NCBI GenBank assembly: GCA_035222895.1
Contig: JAVYIG010000172.1
Coordinates: forward strand, 310,001 to 374,000
Direction of reading: 5' to 3'
Source of the DNA: Strongylocentrotus droebachiensis
Lineage: Eukaryota; Echinodermata; Echinoidea; Camarodonta; Strongylocentrotidae
DNA: 64,000 nucleotides
Position 1 is the stretch's first letter. Each line of letters opens with the position of its first letter. The position numbers and the translations under genes were made by a program. The notes beneath the pieces are model-generated. The model was not told the DNA's origin. It searched no databases and saw nothing but the letters and a program-made list of their open reading frames with translations. Positions 24,665-39,600 of this stretch are shown one piece after another.

Positions 24665-27600
24665 ATGTGAGATGTATGGGATGTCAAGAGAATTATATTT
24701 TTATATAAATGACCTTGTTGGGCAGGCTGAGCATCTCGATATTTCATAAGCAAAATGCTCATGTGTCAAGTAATTTTCTTCCATTATCATCATCATCTAC
24801 CCAGGAAATCTGAAAATTTCATATTATTAATTTCCAAATTTTAACAAACCGATACATGTGTATACTCTGGTCTGAGCAACAAATCTACAAACATATCACA
24901 AGAGAGATATCGTGAGAAAATCTAGTTGAATACTGTTTCGCTGTTTATCTAAATCAATTTTGGTACAAAACAAGAGTTCCATGATATCTAATCATACAAT
25001 TCATGACCCCACCTTTTATCAAAAAGAAAGACCAGCTTTCATTGTCAAAAGACTTTATATGGGCTGTGTACACTCCTTTTGTTAAAAAGGCTTGAAATCT
25101 TACTAGTTGTAGACAAAAGCTAGCTGTAAAATTAAGTGATTAAAACAGTACCTGGGGTCTTAAGGTCATCATAAGATTCAAAGTTGAAGTTCCCAAGGAG
25201 ACCAGCAGTTCTGTCAAAGTATCGGCCACTCAGCTTCAAGACGCAGACATCATGAGGCAGCTTGCACACGACATCAACACCTTGAGCATTCCTCAGGAAG
25301 ATGCTATCCCCGATGCGAATAATGGCGGTACCACCTACTTGGAGTGGCAGTTCACGAGCCTGGCGGTCAACACGCACCTTTTATAGAAAACAAAATTTAT
25401 TTCAAATTGGATACTTAGATGACAGCTCCTTTTTCGTCGCATCCACTAGCACATATTCTTCAAATTACCAGAAGTACATCACAAATTCCAAAGGTATATA
25501 CAAAAACAAAAACAATGGAAGTATTTTGATAAACATAAGACTTTATGATAAAACCTCATCCTATATCACTACAATAAATGTACAAATAAATTAAATAATA
25601 CATGACTTCTCTTTACAAGTACCTTCCTTAAAAAAAAATCCCTTGCCTGTGGAGGATCATCAGGTTTGTAAGATCTAGATAATTTTCAGACTGGTTAGAT
25701 AAATTCAATGTTCACACTGTACTCTGAAACCTCTTTGTATTGTTTTACTGGTCAGAGTCGTGACAAGGACAGTTGGGTCACAACGAGAATAAATAAATTT
25801 ACTGGGTGTAAGCCACAAATATGTTTAAATAAGAGAATAAATAAGTAATCAAATGATGGGAGCTTTCTTTCATGCTTCATCTGCAGATAAGGACTACCGG
25901 TACTGTAAACTAAATTGCAGGAGAAAAATTGGAGACTACTCTTTCTTGAATAAGCTTAGTCCTGAAAAGGACTAGGAAACCTCTGCATGAGAAGAGAGCA
26001 AGGCTTGAAGACAGAAGATGGAGAAGGTCTGGACGGAGGTTGACCGTTTGTCCTCGCGAGTGAAAATTGTGTTTTTAACCTTGGACCCAGCATCATACCA
26101 ACCTAACCTATTCTGAAACCCTTTCCAAAACATATCCCTATATTTTTGATGAATAGAATATGTCACCGAAGCATCTGTTGGATGACTTGTTTTAAAGGAC
26201 CAGAAAGAGACACAAGGAAGGATTCTTACTGTGCCATCTGACTTGATCTCAAAGGTCACTGAGTCGATCATGAACATCATGTTCCTGATGGGGATTTCCA
26301 TGTCGCGCTCGTAGTCGACGATGGCTGAGAAGTCGTTCTCGTGGACGAAGTCCTTGGCCAGGAGATAGCCGCACTTTCCAGAGAAGTCATAGAACAGCTT
26401 GTCGAACGTCATGTAGTGCTGGGCTCCAATGACGAGGGCATTAGCTACAAGGTATTTGAAAGAAAAGGATACAACATGAGGGAAATTCCACAAATGAGTA
26501 GGCTTCTTCCATCTTCTTCTTCGTCATCATCATCATCATCATCATCATCGTTATCATCATCACTCAGGCAGATGCATTGTGTGTTACCACCTTTGGTTAT
26601 CAGTACAGTTGTGAAATTTACAAAGAAAAGTACACAACATGCAGAGAGGTTGCTACCCTAGTGTATTGAAAAGGGGCTAAAAATATGGCTTTAAAATTGT
26701 GAACTAGTGAAAGCTTTGGGTCCCATGTAGTGACCAGCAATACCCTATTGGCTACCCTCCAAAAATGTGATCTCACTTACATGTGGGACTGAAATCATAA
26801 TAAAATACAGACACTATCAATTTTGTTACATTTTCTACACATCAAAAGAAAATTGTTAAAAATCTAAAAACATATGCACCCTGGGATAACTAAATCTATA
26901 CTTTGACAAGTTGGGAAAAGAAACAGGCATTTGGTGTAAATCACTAAAATGCAAATAGACATTTTCACTAAGAGCCTATGATCCCTTCTGCAAATCATAT
27001 CTTCTACATGAATTTGGAGCCAGAAGGGTTTAAACTCTGTGTAAGATGAGAAAGGATTTAAAGCCCTTCTAGCTCCAACTAGATGACAAGGGGATTGTTT
27101 TTACCTTCGTATGGTGGCATCCAGGTACTGGGTGGAGAGAACATGGCCTTCAAGACTGCAGCAGACATGGTATTCTTAACTCCGCACATGGTTTGCTTCA
27201 TCCTGCCATACAGCCTCTCCAGACTGGCCATGTCCAACTCGTTGGTCAACTCCTCCAGGAAAGAGCGACGCTCCTCCCTGTCGGGGATGTCCATCACGCG
27301 GCCGAAGAAGGGACGTCCACCCTCCACGATGCGATCGCCCATGCGCTCCAGGTAAGGGACGATGCGGGTCTCCATGGTGTCTCGGATACCACCCTGCATC
27401 CTGGTCTGTAGCTCCTGCATCATGTCCTCGTAGTAGGTGCGGTTGGCGGTGAACTGCTCCATGAAGCGGGACTTGAACTCACTGAGGGTGCCCTCTCGAA
27501 GCATGCTGATCATCTTCTCCAGCTTGGTGATGTTGATCCTCTCAAGAATGCCCGATGGAAGCATGTCCAGGTACTGCCTAGTGAAGTTGGTCAGAGAAGT

Positions 27601-30600
27601 GAAGTTGCTGAAGTCCTGCAAATAACATGGAGTGTGCATAAGAAATTATATTATGTATCTTCTAAAATTATGTAATAAATGGTTGGTATGGTTAGTGTAT
27701 ATCTGCACTTGTCCAAAATGATGGTATACATAGATAGAAGGTTATCTTTCATTTCTTCTCTCTTAAACAACAATGTGTCAGAGCATACAAAGTAATCTTA
27801 TAACAGCTGCACGTGCAAAATCATCTCTGTGTCACAAATACATGTAGCTGACTCATGATCTGGACATGTAAAGATTGAAAACACACAAACAAATAAACAC
27901 ATGGTATAATATCCAGCAAATAAATGACCACTTTTTGTGTTTGTGTCAATGCAACAGATTTATTAAAAAACAGATCACAGTGCATTTTAGCCAATGAATG
28001 AAAACAAAATTAATGCCCAAATTCAGTGTAACACACTCATGTAGACTTGGACAGTGTCCAAATCACAAACTTGGACATGCATTCCTGATACTGGGTACTG
28101 TAGGCAGTATGGGCAATACTTGCATATTTTTATTGCCAGGTTCTATTGACAGTACTAACCTTTACAAATATCTTAAAAACAATTTCGCCGTTCATCAGAT
28201 CGAACTTGGTCAGCTCGTATGTTCCGTTGAAGAGCTTCTTCAGGAGTGTGAAGTCATAATCCTGACCAGCTTCCATTGGTTCTACAGCGACTGGAGCCGA
28301 AGGGTTGGTGACTTGGTTCTGAACGTTGGTGATGCCATACTGGGAGTTGAACTTTGCCAGGGCAGCCTTGATGGCTTCAGCGTCTAGGTTGTCAGCGGAT
28401 CTGCTGGGGACCGGAGCCTGGCGGCGCTTACGGACAATGAAGAAATGGCTGTACGGAGCGATGAAGGTTGTAGCTGTCATTTGATAGAGAGCCAGAGCTT
28501 CATCCTTGCTCAATAGCTGTAAAAAGCATCAGGAAAGACATTTGTTGAATGGGTGGCGTTAACATAAAGTAATTGTTCATCACATTTTCATTGTATTCCT
28601 TCTATCTTAATCAATATATAACCAGTCTATATATAACAATTTTTTTTAAAAACCAGTTATTGTCAAACATGCAATTCTCTTCTTATCCCAGAAGATATGA
28701 TTTTCCAATGACCACCCTCCCACCTTTGTTCACAATTAGTGCCCGCATTGTAATCATCCATCTTGCCTATAAATATCACCACAATATACATATCTGTGTC
28801 TCCTTCTGCATGCTCACCGTTCGGAGGGTCTCATTGAGCTCTGTAACCAGAGTGACAAATGGGCTGAAATCAGTGTTGCGGAATGGCTCAACCTCAACCT
28901 CGTAAGCAACCTTCCATTGTCCAATGACTGGCGTAAGGAAGGCATTAAAGACCTCGATATCATAAGCGATGGCTCCAATTATTCTCTTGATTGCTCTCTT
29001 CTCAGTTTTTAAGACAGCTATATGGGGGGGGGGAAGAATAAAGCATATTGATTGTTGAATACTCAAACTATCATCAGACTTGTATAAATAATGCACTATT
29101 ATTTTTTAGCCTCTGTTTGTCTCCAATCATCTTGAATTGTTTTGTTATCCACTTCATCTTTTATTTTTATTTTTATTTTTTTCATCATTCTCTTCTTGTC
29201 TTATGCATTTTTTTCCATCAAAATATCTGTCTCATGCCTCCTTCTCATCCTCTATTTCAATCTTTTCGTTGAAAATCCAGTTCCCGTTTCAAATTTGCTG
29301 CTTTTCTACCTCCTTCTCTTTCCCTTTTAAACACTTTGCGTGCCTGAACTCACCAATCCTTGTGTTGAATTCTTCCTGGATGCGCTGTCCGACAGCTCCG
29401 AAGCTCTGACAGATGGTGTTGAGGCGCTCCTGGAGGGCTACCCAGTTTGGATCCATGACGAGTATGTCCTCTTCAAACTGCATCCAGAGATTGTTGAAGA
29501 AAGCATCCCTCGCCTCCATACTGGCAGCCCAGTGAGCAGCAATGGCCGTCTCGTTGAATTCGCCCTGAATCGCCTTTAAGGCTTCCTCGAATGTCATCCA
29601 GTCAATCACAACATCCTGTTTACCAAAAGATAATTCAATGAAGCCTTATTTACATCATCAAGTAAATGGTAAGATAAACATGTAGTTCCCTATAAAATTA
29701 ATCATACTGTAACAAAAGAGACACAATGGCTCAGTGGTCTCGTAACCTGGAGGTCCCGGGTTCAAATCCAAGTCAATGAGCTAGTGCCCTTTGGTAAGGC
29801 ATTCATCCTCATTACCAAGTCCCCTGGTTGCTTACTTACAAGCTTACATATGCTTTTGTAGCAGTCGGGTAAAACACAAAATCAACCATCAAACAAGCTC
29901 TCTGACTTCAACCTGCCCTTTACTATATTAATTAAGTGGTTCATTAAAAAGCATGCATTGAAGTAAACTACATATACTGCAACAAAATGCATAGTGGGTT
30001 GTTATTTAAAAAATATTCAGACAATATGTACAGCAAATATACATACATAACAAATATAAGATTTGTGTAGACTAGTTTAAAGTCATTCTCTTAAGATTGG
30101 CTAATAAGATTTTTTTTCAAACAGTGCTCCATATCTACACTCAAAATTCATCATCACTTTTAAAGTTCAAGAAGATCGGCTTTTCTCTTTCCTAAGGTCT
30201 TGCATTACATGGATTTGGGCAGTTCAGAACACACATGCATGACATTTTTAAGCACCCATTAATTTCCTAAAATTAAGACCATTCACTAAGGAAATTCAGG
30301 CAAAACATTCATACCTCTGAAAACATATTGAAGCCTGTAGAAAAGTACTCCTGGATATCCTCGAATTTCGCAGCAAAAGCCTTATAGGCCCTGGATTTCA
30401 CATCACTGCTTGCCAGGTAGGCATGTACCGTCTGGTTAAGCCTCATCCATTTTCCCTGCAATAGGCAAAAAAAAGATGCACAAAATAACAGGTGATTCCA
30501 TAACAATGGCGACGATGAAGATGATGACGGCGATGATGATGATGATGATTATAATAACTTTAACACTGAATGATCAAGACTACATGATATCTGCCAAACG

Positions 30601-33600
30601 ATTTCAATGAGTAATGAGAATAGACTGATAAGGATATTAATCTACCCATACCAACAATTAGAACACAAGTGGTCCCATCCCATCCCATCCAATAGGAGTT
30701 GGTTCGGAATCAGTTTCGCAGTATGTCAGAGCTACATGTATCCGTGCATTTCCCTTCGGTGAAAGTTATTACCAGTGAAGTTTTTTTTTTTTTAATTTTA
30801 CTGGACAAACCATGCAGGATCACTCTCAAGGAGACTCTCTCAAAACAATTTTTTCCAATTATATGTTCCTTTAACAAAGACAAATTCAAGAAATCACCAC
30901 AACAGTCAAAATAGAACAGATGGAATTCCAACAGGCAAAAAATGAGAATCTTACCGCTAGATTTCCAAGTTGGATCATCCTGGTTGGTGCGTTTAGAGCC
31001 CAATGGGTATTGACCTGAGTCTTCAACAGCTGGATCTGAGTGTAAATGTTGACGTTGGATACCAAGAATTCCATTGCTGTGCCGTTGATCCTCTGGGCCA
31101 GAGCCTTCCAGGAGCTGCACATGGATGCACGCTTCTCATCACGGAGAGCCATTGTCTTGTTAACTATATTCAGAACTGCAGCCTGTTGTGAAAAAAGACA
31201 AGAAAGGAAAACTGCTATCATAATAATGATAATAATACAGTAATAAACCTGTCTATAGTGACTGCCCACGGGAAACACAAAAATTGGTCTTTGTAGACAG
31301 GTTCCTTTAGTTCATGTTTTAATGAGAAACCATTTTCAAGGAAACAAAAAATGTGGCCTTTGTAGACAGGTGGTCACTAAAGCAGGTTTGACTGTAGTAA
31401 CATTAATATAGCGCTTAATAGCAATGATCTGAACATTGTACCATTATTACCCTAGCATTGGTTGAGCTACCCTAACAAGGCGCTATGGAAAATGAGAAAC
31501 AGAAACGCAAGGAATGAAACGCAAAGGAATCAACTCATCTCCATTTCACAATAATGTTCATGCATGTAATTGAGTAATGTAGGAATATTTGCTACCATCT
31601 GGAAGGGTTAAAACTTTTGTTCACAACATTTTGTGATATAAGACATGGTTGAAGAATTACAGGTGTTTGAAAGGTAAATAATGTTCATAAGTTGAATTCT
31701 CATTGTATCACAATCAAAAGATTTTTTATTGTGATGCAATGACAATTCAATTTATGGAATTACTACCAATCAGATGAACTTTCAAGGAAATAATGTTCAT
31801 ATTTGTAAAATATCAACAAACAAAAAAATACCTTTGGAACAAGAGCCTATAGAGACTTGTAGACAAAACAAGAAAGTGGAATACGGTTTACATTTAATTT
31901 CTGTATCTCATGAAACAGAGATTGGTGAATAAGCACAAGTCCATTGTTGCATACAGTTGCCATTCATTGACACATTCAAAAGCAAGGCGGTGGGCTTTTT
32001 GCGGCGGTTTACCATGCCATATCTGAAACGAGCCTTAATTAAGAGTTATAAAAAAGAAGAGTGAGAGAAGTCGCTGTACATACCTTGAGGTCTTGTGGCC
32101 AAGCTGGCTCCCACATGATCTGGGTGGTGAGTACCTTGGGCACGTTGCGGTCCAAGCTGATGACGAGAGAGCCGTTGTGGATGGTCTGGCCGGAGTGGAC
32201 GGTGTCCAAAGAGACAAAGATGGCGGTGTCGTTTTCGTATCCTGCCCTGAACTCCCAGGTGTCCGCAATATTTTCTAAAAGTTAGAAATTAATTATAATG
32301 ATGATAACAATAATAATAGCAACAAACAATAACAACAAAGATAATAATAATGATAGTATTACAAGCAATAATAATAGTAATACAAATATTAATAATAATA
32401 TTGATAATGGTAATAACAAAATAATGGAAAGAAAATGAGAAGTGAGCATTTACGTCGCCCCCCCCCCCCCCCTCCCAAACTGCCAAGTAGTGGTGGTAAG
32501 GCGGAGGACGGAAGATCCCCCTCTTATTGGCTTGTCAGAGATTTGTTTCACCAGAATGGCACACCAGAAACCTGATCATCTTGGTTTTTTGCTTTTGGAT
32601 TTTGCCAGGGGACCCTAAATCCGCCACTCAAGAGGGCAGCAGAAGATCATCAATTTAATCTCTCGTACATACCTGGGTTGTACTGAACCACCATGCCAAC
32701 AATCCTTCGTGGTTCATTGAACACCATGCTGTAAGGCACCTCACGACCGTTGTACGTGTTGCGACAGTTGATTACATACACCCTGCCTTCTTCGGTGGTC
32801 CTGTTCAAGAACTGGCCGTTGAATCCGTAGTTTTTACTGCCAGTGTACTGCAAGTTCATGAATACAAGGTATTTAATATATTTACAAAAGAAGAGAAAAC
32901 ATTTCAAGAGATTTTAGCCAAGATGACTCGCACCCCTATACAAATTGTCAACTATTCTAAAGATCATAATAATAATAGTACGTTTCTGATTATAATGTAC
33001 ACTCTAGAATATATGTAAATGTACTTCAGGAAGAAAATACTTTTTCTTCCAATAAACATAAACATGTGTTTATCATCATTTATTCTTTCATTCTCATTTT
33101 TAAATTAATGTAAATTGAGTATTAAAAGTGAATCAGTTTTATACTTTGGAGATGAAATCAATCACTTTATTTTCATTACTTTGCTGTACAAATACATGTC
33201 TATTTAGACTACAAATTATAATAATATAGTTGGGAGGATTAAGGAATCAATCAGATCAGGTTTCCCCAATTTTTATCATTAATAATGGTCTGTTTTGACT
33301 CAAACTTTCAGATTAACATTAAATGTACATCTAGCATTGGAGTCACTACCTCAGCACCATTTTCTCTCATCTGAACAATGTAACCAAGTTGCTTTAAGCC
33401 TGCCAACCATTATTTGCCTGAATTGTATTTCTATAAAAATGAAATAAAAAAACAAAATACCATAAATGATATTTCCTTGGTGCCTCTGTTCAGTGAGAAT
33501 GAGAGTTCAGGTTGATGCCTTTCATCTCCAAGAAGTACACTGTTCTCAAGCGACATCTCAAAGAGATCAGATGATTTGGAGTATGTACTAGAACAACAAG

Positions 33601-36600
33601 AATGTAAAAGAATGTGTTTGTTTATTTATGAGCACTTTATCAATAAATGACTGTAAAGATACTTGTTTTCTTTAACATAAGTCTTCTGTTGCTGGGAGCC
33701 TTAAAATGGCATGAATATATTTGTACATACATGTAGAGCAAATGCCTTTTGACTTTCAAGAGACACAATCCTCTTTTTGAAATTCTTGAAATGATTACTG
33801 TTATTCACTCTGTAGTTATAGGAAAAATTGAAATTTGTTTCTAACTAGAATGCTTTGACATTATAACGAAGTTTGATGCATCCGTCCCTCTTACATCGAT
33901 GTTTGGATAGAGGAAATAATATTTCTAGGGGAGAATTTTCAGCTGCTGACTAAAGTGGGTATATTTTTCAATATTGATAGTATGCTATCAGCAGTAATAT
34001 ACTGTATGACATAGCAAAGGCTGGAAAGTGAGGTTTGATACATGACACGATTCAAGTTAGGAACAAGTAGGAGCCAGGGGTTGAATACCAATACCCAACA
34101 CACACCAGCGAGACCGACACCAGGCCGACAACAGACTGATCAGAGATTTACATTCCAAAATTGCTAAGACTCGGTCGATCTGGATGGTGACTAAGGTATA
34201 TGACATACAAGAGCAAATGATAAAGGATTCACTCACCCAATGAGGGTGACATCAATGATGTTGACCAAATGACGTAGGTTCAGTACAATGGAGTGACCAT
34301 TAAGGACACGAGTGAGCTCAATGCCGGCGGTCAGTTTCTGGTTCATGTCCGCGCTGTAGGTGATGGTAAGATCAGCATCTAGGACTCTATTGCTGCTGTT
34401 ATGGACCAGACTAGCCCCAATGGTGATTGGCTAAAGAGAGCATACATGTAGGAGCATAAAATGTTGATAGGTTATCAAAGTCTCACTTTCAAACATAAGA
34501 TATTAACCATTTTAGTTATGTACATGTAGGTAGTTGCATTCTGCATGCGTCTTTTAATGCTACCACATTTCACTTAACTACAGGGCTCCAAGTTAGGATT
34601 CAGAACTTTATAATATTGTTAGAAACATGATTTCACCACAACGATATACTAAAATGTACATACATGTATATTCGAAAATAGGAATTAAAAAACCAATACC
34701 ATTATATCAGAATTAGAAAAAAAAAATCTCATAACTTACATGTCTGTCCAGTACGGTCATGGTGATGCTAGTATCATAGTCCTTCATGTACTCCTGACTG
34801 GTGTTTGTCAGCACGGTTTGAAGAGAGAACATGTTACCAGTCTCACTGGTCAGAGTAATCTGAAGCAGAGAAAGTGTCAACATTCAAGAAGTGTTTAGTT
34901 CTTATACAAATCCATATTCAACTCAATGTTCATTGGTGTCTATCTGCTCCGGCAATGGAAAGAATATCACAAATAAACACGAAAGAATAATACCTGCAGG
35001 CAACAGGAAGACTTTTACTTTTCTGAACCCTGACCCACATACCACTTCATCTTATTTTACTCTTTATCTTAGATCCCTTACTTTATCTTGTATTTTCATG
35101 GTCAAATTAATAACATCTGAATTCTTCACTTGGAGAAAGTCTTTGCATCTGAAAAATATTGCAACATACGCCAGATTCTCATTATAACTTTCTACAATTA
35201 GCCTACATGTAGCTGCTTTATGGATGTTTAATGTATACTTGCAGCCACTTGAAATTGTATAAACAGGCTTAAGCAAGGTTTTTAGACTGTAGCCACGATG
35301 TCTTATCTTAAGTTGAACATCAGATGTGATGTAAAAAACTTACAGTGCATGCTCGATCAGTTGCAGTTCTTGTCTTTCCAAGAGCTAGGGTGAACAACCT
35401 TCCGAAGCCAAAGACGCGTCCCTCGTTGAGAAGCATAATGGTCGCTCCTGCTCCAGCCTCGTTTCTGCTGCCGATGAAACGGAGAGCGATGGTCTGGGTA
35501 GGGAGGAGGTTACCCCACATCAGGGTGGTGTTGTGGGCGATACCTTGGGCAGTCATGCTGCAGGAATCAGAGAGGACGACCTGACGCAGTCGCAAGTCGG
35601 GGTTGGTGGGCTGCCTGAAGACGACCTGGGTGGTACGGGACATGGGCTCTTCGGATGCAACGTTGGTGAATGTCATGGAGAGCTGGAGCGAGCGAGAGAG
35701 AGAGAGAGAGAGAGAGAGGAAAGGGGAGGGGGACAATCTAATTTAATACATTGCATTGCACAGCCTCATTCTTTATACTCTTACAAGTCCCATCCCGCAC
35801 AACTAGTCACAGAATCCTCCCGATTCAGGAAGTTTGGTTGCTTGTCATCACTATGCAGGTGATGATGAAGTGAACAGAAAACTGTTTACAAAAATTAACT
35901 ATCAAGAATGTTTTTTTTCTATTTAAATAGAACCTTTTGTTAACAATTCCAAGGTGTGTAAAATTAATTGTTTACAGACATGTACCAATCATATTTTAAA
36001 TATGTATGTCTGAGAATGACCTCCGATGTCACCATCCCATAGACATGACTCGGTTTCAATCTGGGTCTGATCAACGAAAGTTTCATGTAAGCAATGACGG
36101 AGAGCTGAACGTATTCATGAGAGCACATGATACTGTTGTTGTTGTTGTTGTGATTAATGGCGTTTTCATCGTCATTGGATGATTTTTGTCAGGCAATGTG
36201 AGAGGGCATAATTACTGGTCCTCTCTTAGTACTTTTTCTGTTGGATCGACGATAGCCTAGTGGTGTTGTGTTTGTGCAATTTGTTTTGTGTTTGTGCAAC
36301 AGTGTTTTGAACACTGTACTTTTATAACAATAATTCAAGTTCCAAGTGTCTACTGCAATATTGAGGAGAGACAACAAAACACTGGGAGAACTTACCACAT
36401 CGGTACTGTCCACGTTGAGTGAGGAGGAGAGAGTTGTGGACTGATCAGTTTTCATGAAATTTAGAGAGGTCTCGGTGTTATAACCCGGTAAAAAGTCAGA
36501 TCTGGTCTCTGTTGTGAGGTCAAAGCGCTTCTGGCCTGGGAACAGGTCAAGGGCCAAGTTGGTATAGATAGCCTCCCTATTATTATCCTGCATCTGAAGA

Positions 36601-39600
36601 TTGAAAGCATATGCGTTGCTGAGGTTGGAGAGGGTCAGGGTCATCTCGGAGCCATAGGTCATCACGCTCTCACGGATCTCGAGAGTGAAGGTGAAGCCGG
36701 CATCAGACTCCTCCACGTTCTGGCTGTAGTTGCTCGACCAGATAATATTGGAGTCTTTGGTGATGGTGATGTTACGCGAACCGCTGTCAAATCGAGCACT
36801 GAAGAGGTACATATGCTCAGGTATGGCAAGGCTAAAGTCTAACTCCGTTCTCATGTTAAGGCTCTCATCAAATGTAAGTGATGTACCAACAGTCACTTCC
36901 TCCTCTGTGTAGTGAATAACAAAGAAACACATAAATCAAATAGATTATGTCGCAACCCAAGTTTCAGCTTTCAAAACTAAGATGTCCTCTGTTTAAAATC
37001 CGAAAGACACCTTAACAATGAAGCAACAGGCTTCTTCCAATGGTTTGAAAATAATAAATGTAGCTTTAGTTTATACAAACCTGGCAATTGCAATAAAAAC
37101 TCAAAGTTTACATGCATCCTCCATAAGGATGGATAGTTAATTAAGTCCTCAACATAATGTCTAAAAGTCCAATGCATTAAAATCATATCAGCATTTTGTT
37201 CTAGACATACTGGTCTCAATTGATGCTACGACAAGTAGAGCTAAAAGGAACATTATTAATATCAAAAGGACTGTAAGGTTGCTATCAATATTACAATACA
37301 ATCAAGTTACTAGGACTTACCTCCCCAAATGCCAGTGAGGGAAGATGTCAATGGGAAGAACACATCTTCAGAATATTCAATAGTGTGTTTGAGGCCATAG
37401 CTGACATCTGCAGGGGACCTGAAAATCAAGGCAGTGTCGTAAATCTGGCTTGGTGAGGAACTCCTGTTCTTCATGGCCAACTCAATGGCATAGGTTTCAG
37501 CAGACCTCATCAGGGGTTGGAACTTGATGCTCAGGTTGCCAGATGGGACACCGTTCTCTAGCTTTCCTTCACAGCCAACGGTGATGGAGGTCTTAGGCAG
37601 CCTTAGAGTGGCAACGATGTGGCCTTCTTTCTTTGCATCTGTGCTCTTATTGGTATAATCGGCTATGAGCGAAATTGGTTTCTGGCCAGGCAGGAATCGA
37701 AGCTGCATATCCACGTTGACATTGCCAGTTTGCGGGTTGATAATCACGGTTTGATTGTAGCTCAAATCCTGGGCAGGTTGGAAGGTCGTCTTCAGAACGC
37801 GAGTGTAACGAGAAAGGATTCTGGTGTCTGACATCTCCACTGTGGTTTCCTCAAGCATAAGCATCTTCAGCTCAGAATTTGTCTTAATGGTCATCGAGTT
37901 CAGCTGGTTGCCACTCCCACTGTTGGCAAGGATGTATTCAAGAGTATAATCATTGTTCCTGATGTCCGTGTATCCCAACTCAGTGGATGTCCAGAAGGAG
38001 TTGTCCATTTCACCGGTCATATTGAATCGAACTAGGAAGCTCATGACCTGCTCTCCTGATCTGTATTTAGATAGGTAGAGTATGTCCTTGGGGTTGCTGA
38101 AATGGAAAGTATCTGTGTACTCATAATCAAAGTAACCTGTAGCCTTGACGAGGACGCTCATTGAGCCGTTCCTAGCGGATCCTTCAGGGATGTACGTTAT
38201 GGTGTTGGTAAAGAGATCATCCTCGTGGTCCATCAGAGTCAGCGTAGTGCCAGAGGAGACATCTGCGGTGCAGTCGGTGGTCCAGTCCAAGGTGAAATCC
38301 TTATCGGCTGCAGGATGGGTGTATGTTACCTCCATGTCATGACTGTACGAAACAGTCTCCACACGATTGAAGGTCAGGTCATGGCCCAAAGTGATCTGTT
38401 TGAATGAAAAGTGGGATGCAGCAAAACAAAGGAGAGATGAAGCATGATGTAGTACAGCACACTGGAACCATTACATTTTCAAAATAGTCTGTAAGAATAC
38501 TATTTGCTCTAAATTATGGATGAAAATATTCAGATAGTATTTTTCAGTAAGATCCTGCATTTCAATGGAAAAGGACTGATACTTGCATAAATGGATATGA
38601 ATCGTATACACTGTATGTGATATAAAACCTATCTTGTCTTGTCAATAAAAAAAAAGATGAAGGTAAAATTATTTTTAAAGTTTTTTCCTTTTTCTTATAA
38701 GGTGCTGTGTTCACCTTTAATACAGCTTGATATCCATTGTCACAGGTGAGTATTATTTGTAACACTTGATATCCTCCAATTTGCTAGATTTGTTAAAGAG
38801 TTTATCATTATCTATCATACATGTATCTATCATCCATTTGCCATCTGTTATATGCAGATTCCTTTGCGATCAAATGGACAGTGCTCAAAGGAAAAAAAGA
38901 CTTTCTTTGTGAGAACAAACTTGACATATTTTCAACATAATTGAGATAAACCAACTAATAAATTGCTCTTCCTTCGAAGAACAAAAGAGAACTACAAGAA
39001 ACTGAAGAGCAGCATTGTACATACCCTCTTGTCGGTGGAGGTGCAATCAATACCGTCATAGCAGATCCTGAAGACATTACCGGTAGAGCGTGAGGGTGTG
39101 AGGGTGTACTCAGTGTCCATACGGAAGCTCAGCTCCGGGTGATGGGGCATGTCCAGTTCAATCTTGCCATCCCAGGAGAAGATCTCACCCTATCAAAAAC
39201 AAAATAGGAGAGTTCACATGTACTTCTTCTATATTTAATGTCTTAGGGTAGGTGGGAGCTGTTATCAGCTTAGTGTTTCAGCATGTCCATGTGGCTTTGT
39301 TAAAATGTCAGTATTGTCAGTTCTATAACCCTGAAGTGTGTATTATACATGTATATGTGTATTCGGAGGTGGGTCAACCTCTTCATTTGATGTTTTGAAG
39401 CTTGAGCATTACTGCACTGCAATCGTTTAAGTCACAATAAGACAGATACTATCTTCAGAAGTCTTGTTCATTATCATACATAATTACTAATGCACTTGCA
39501 AACATGAAATATTTGTGTACAGTCAAACCTGTATTAGCAACTACCTCTCTATAAAGACCACCTGTCTATGGTGGCCATGTATTTTGTCTCCATTGAGAGA

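Noticed and set aside
29730..29800. A functional tRNA gene
   Set aside because: It has A- and B-box-like motifs but no acceptor stem pairing and a SINE-like downstream body.
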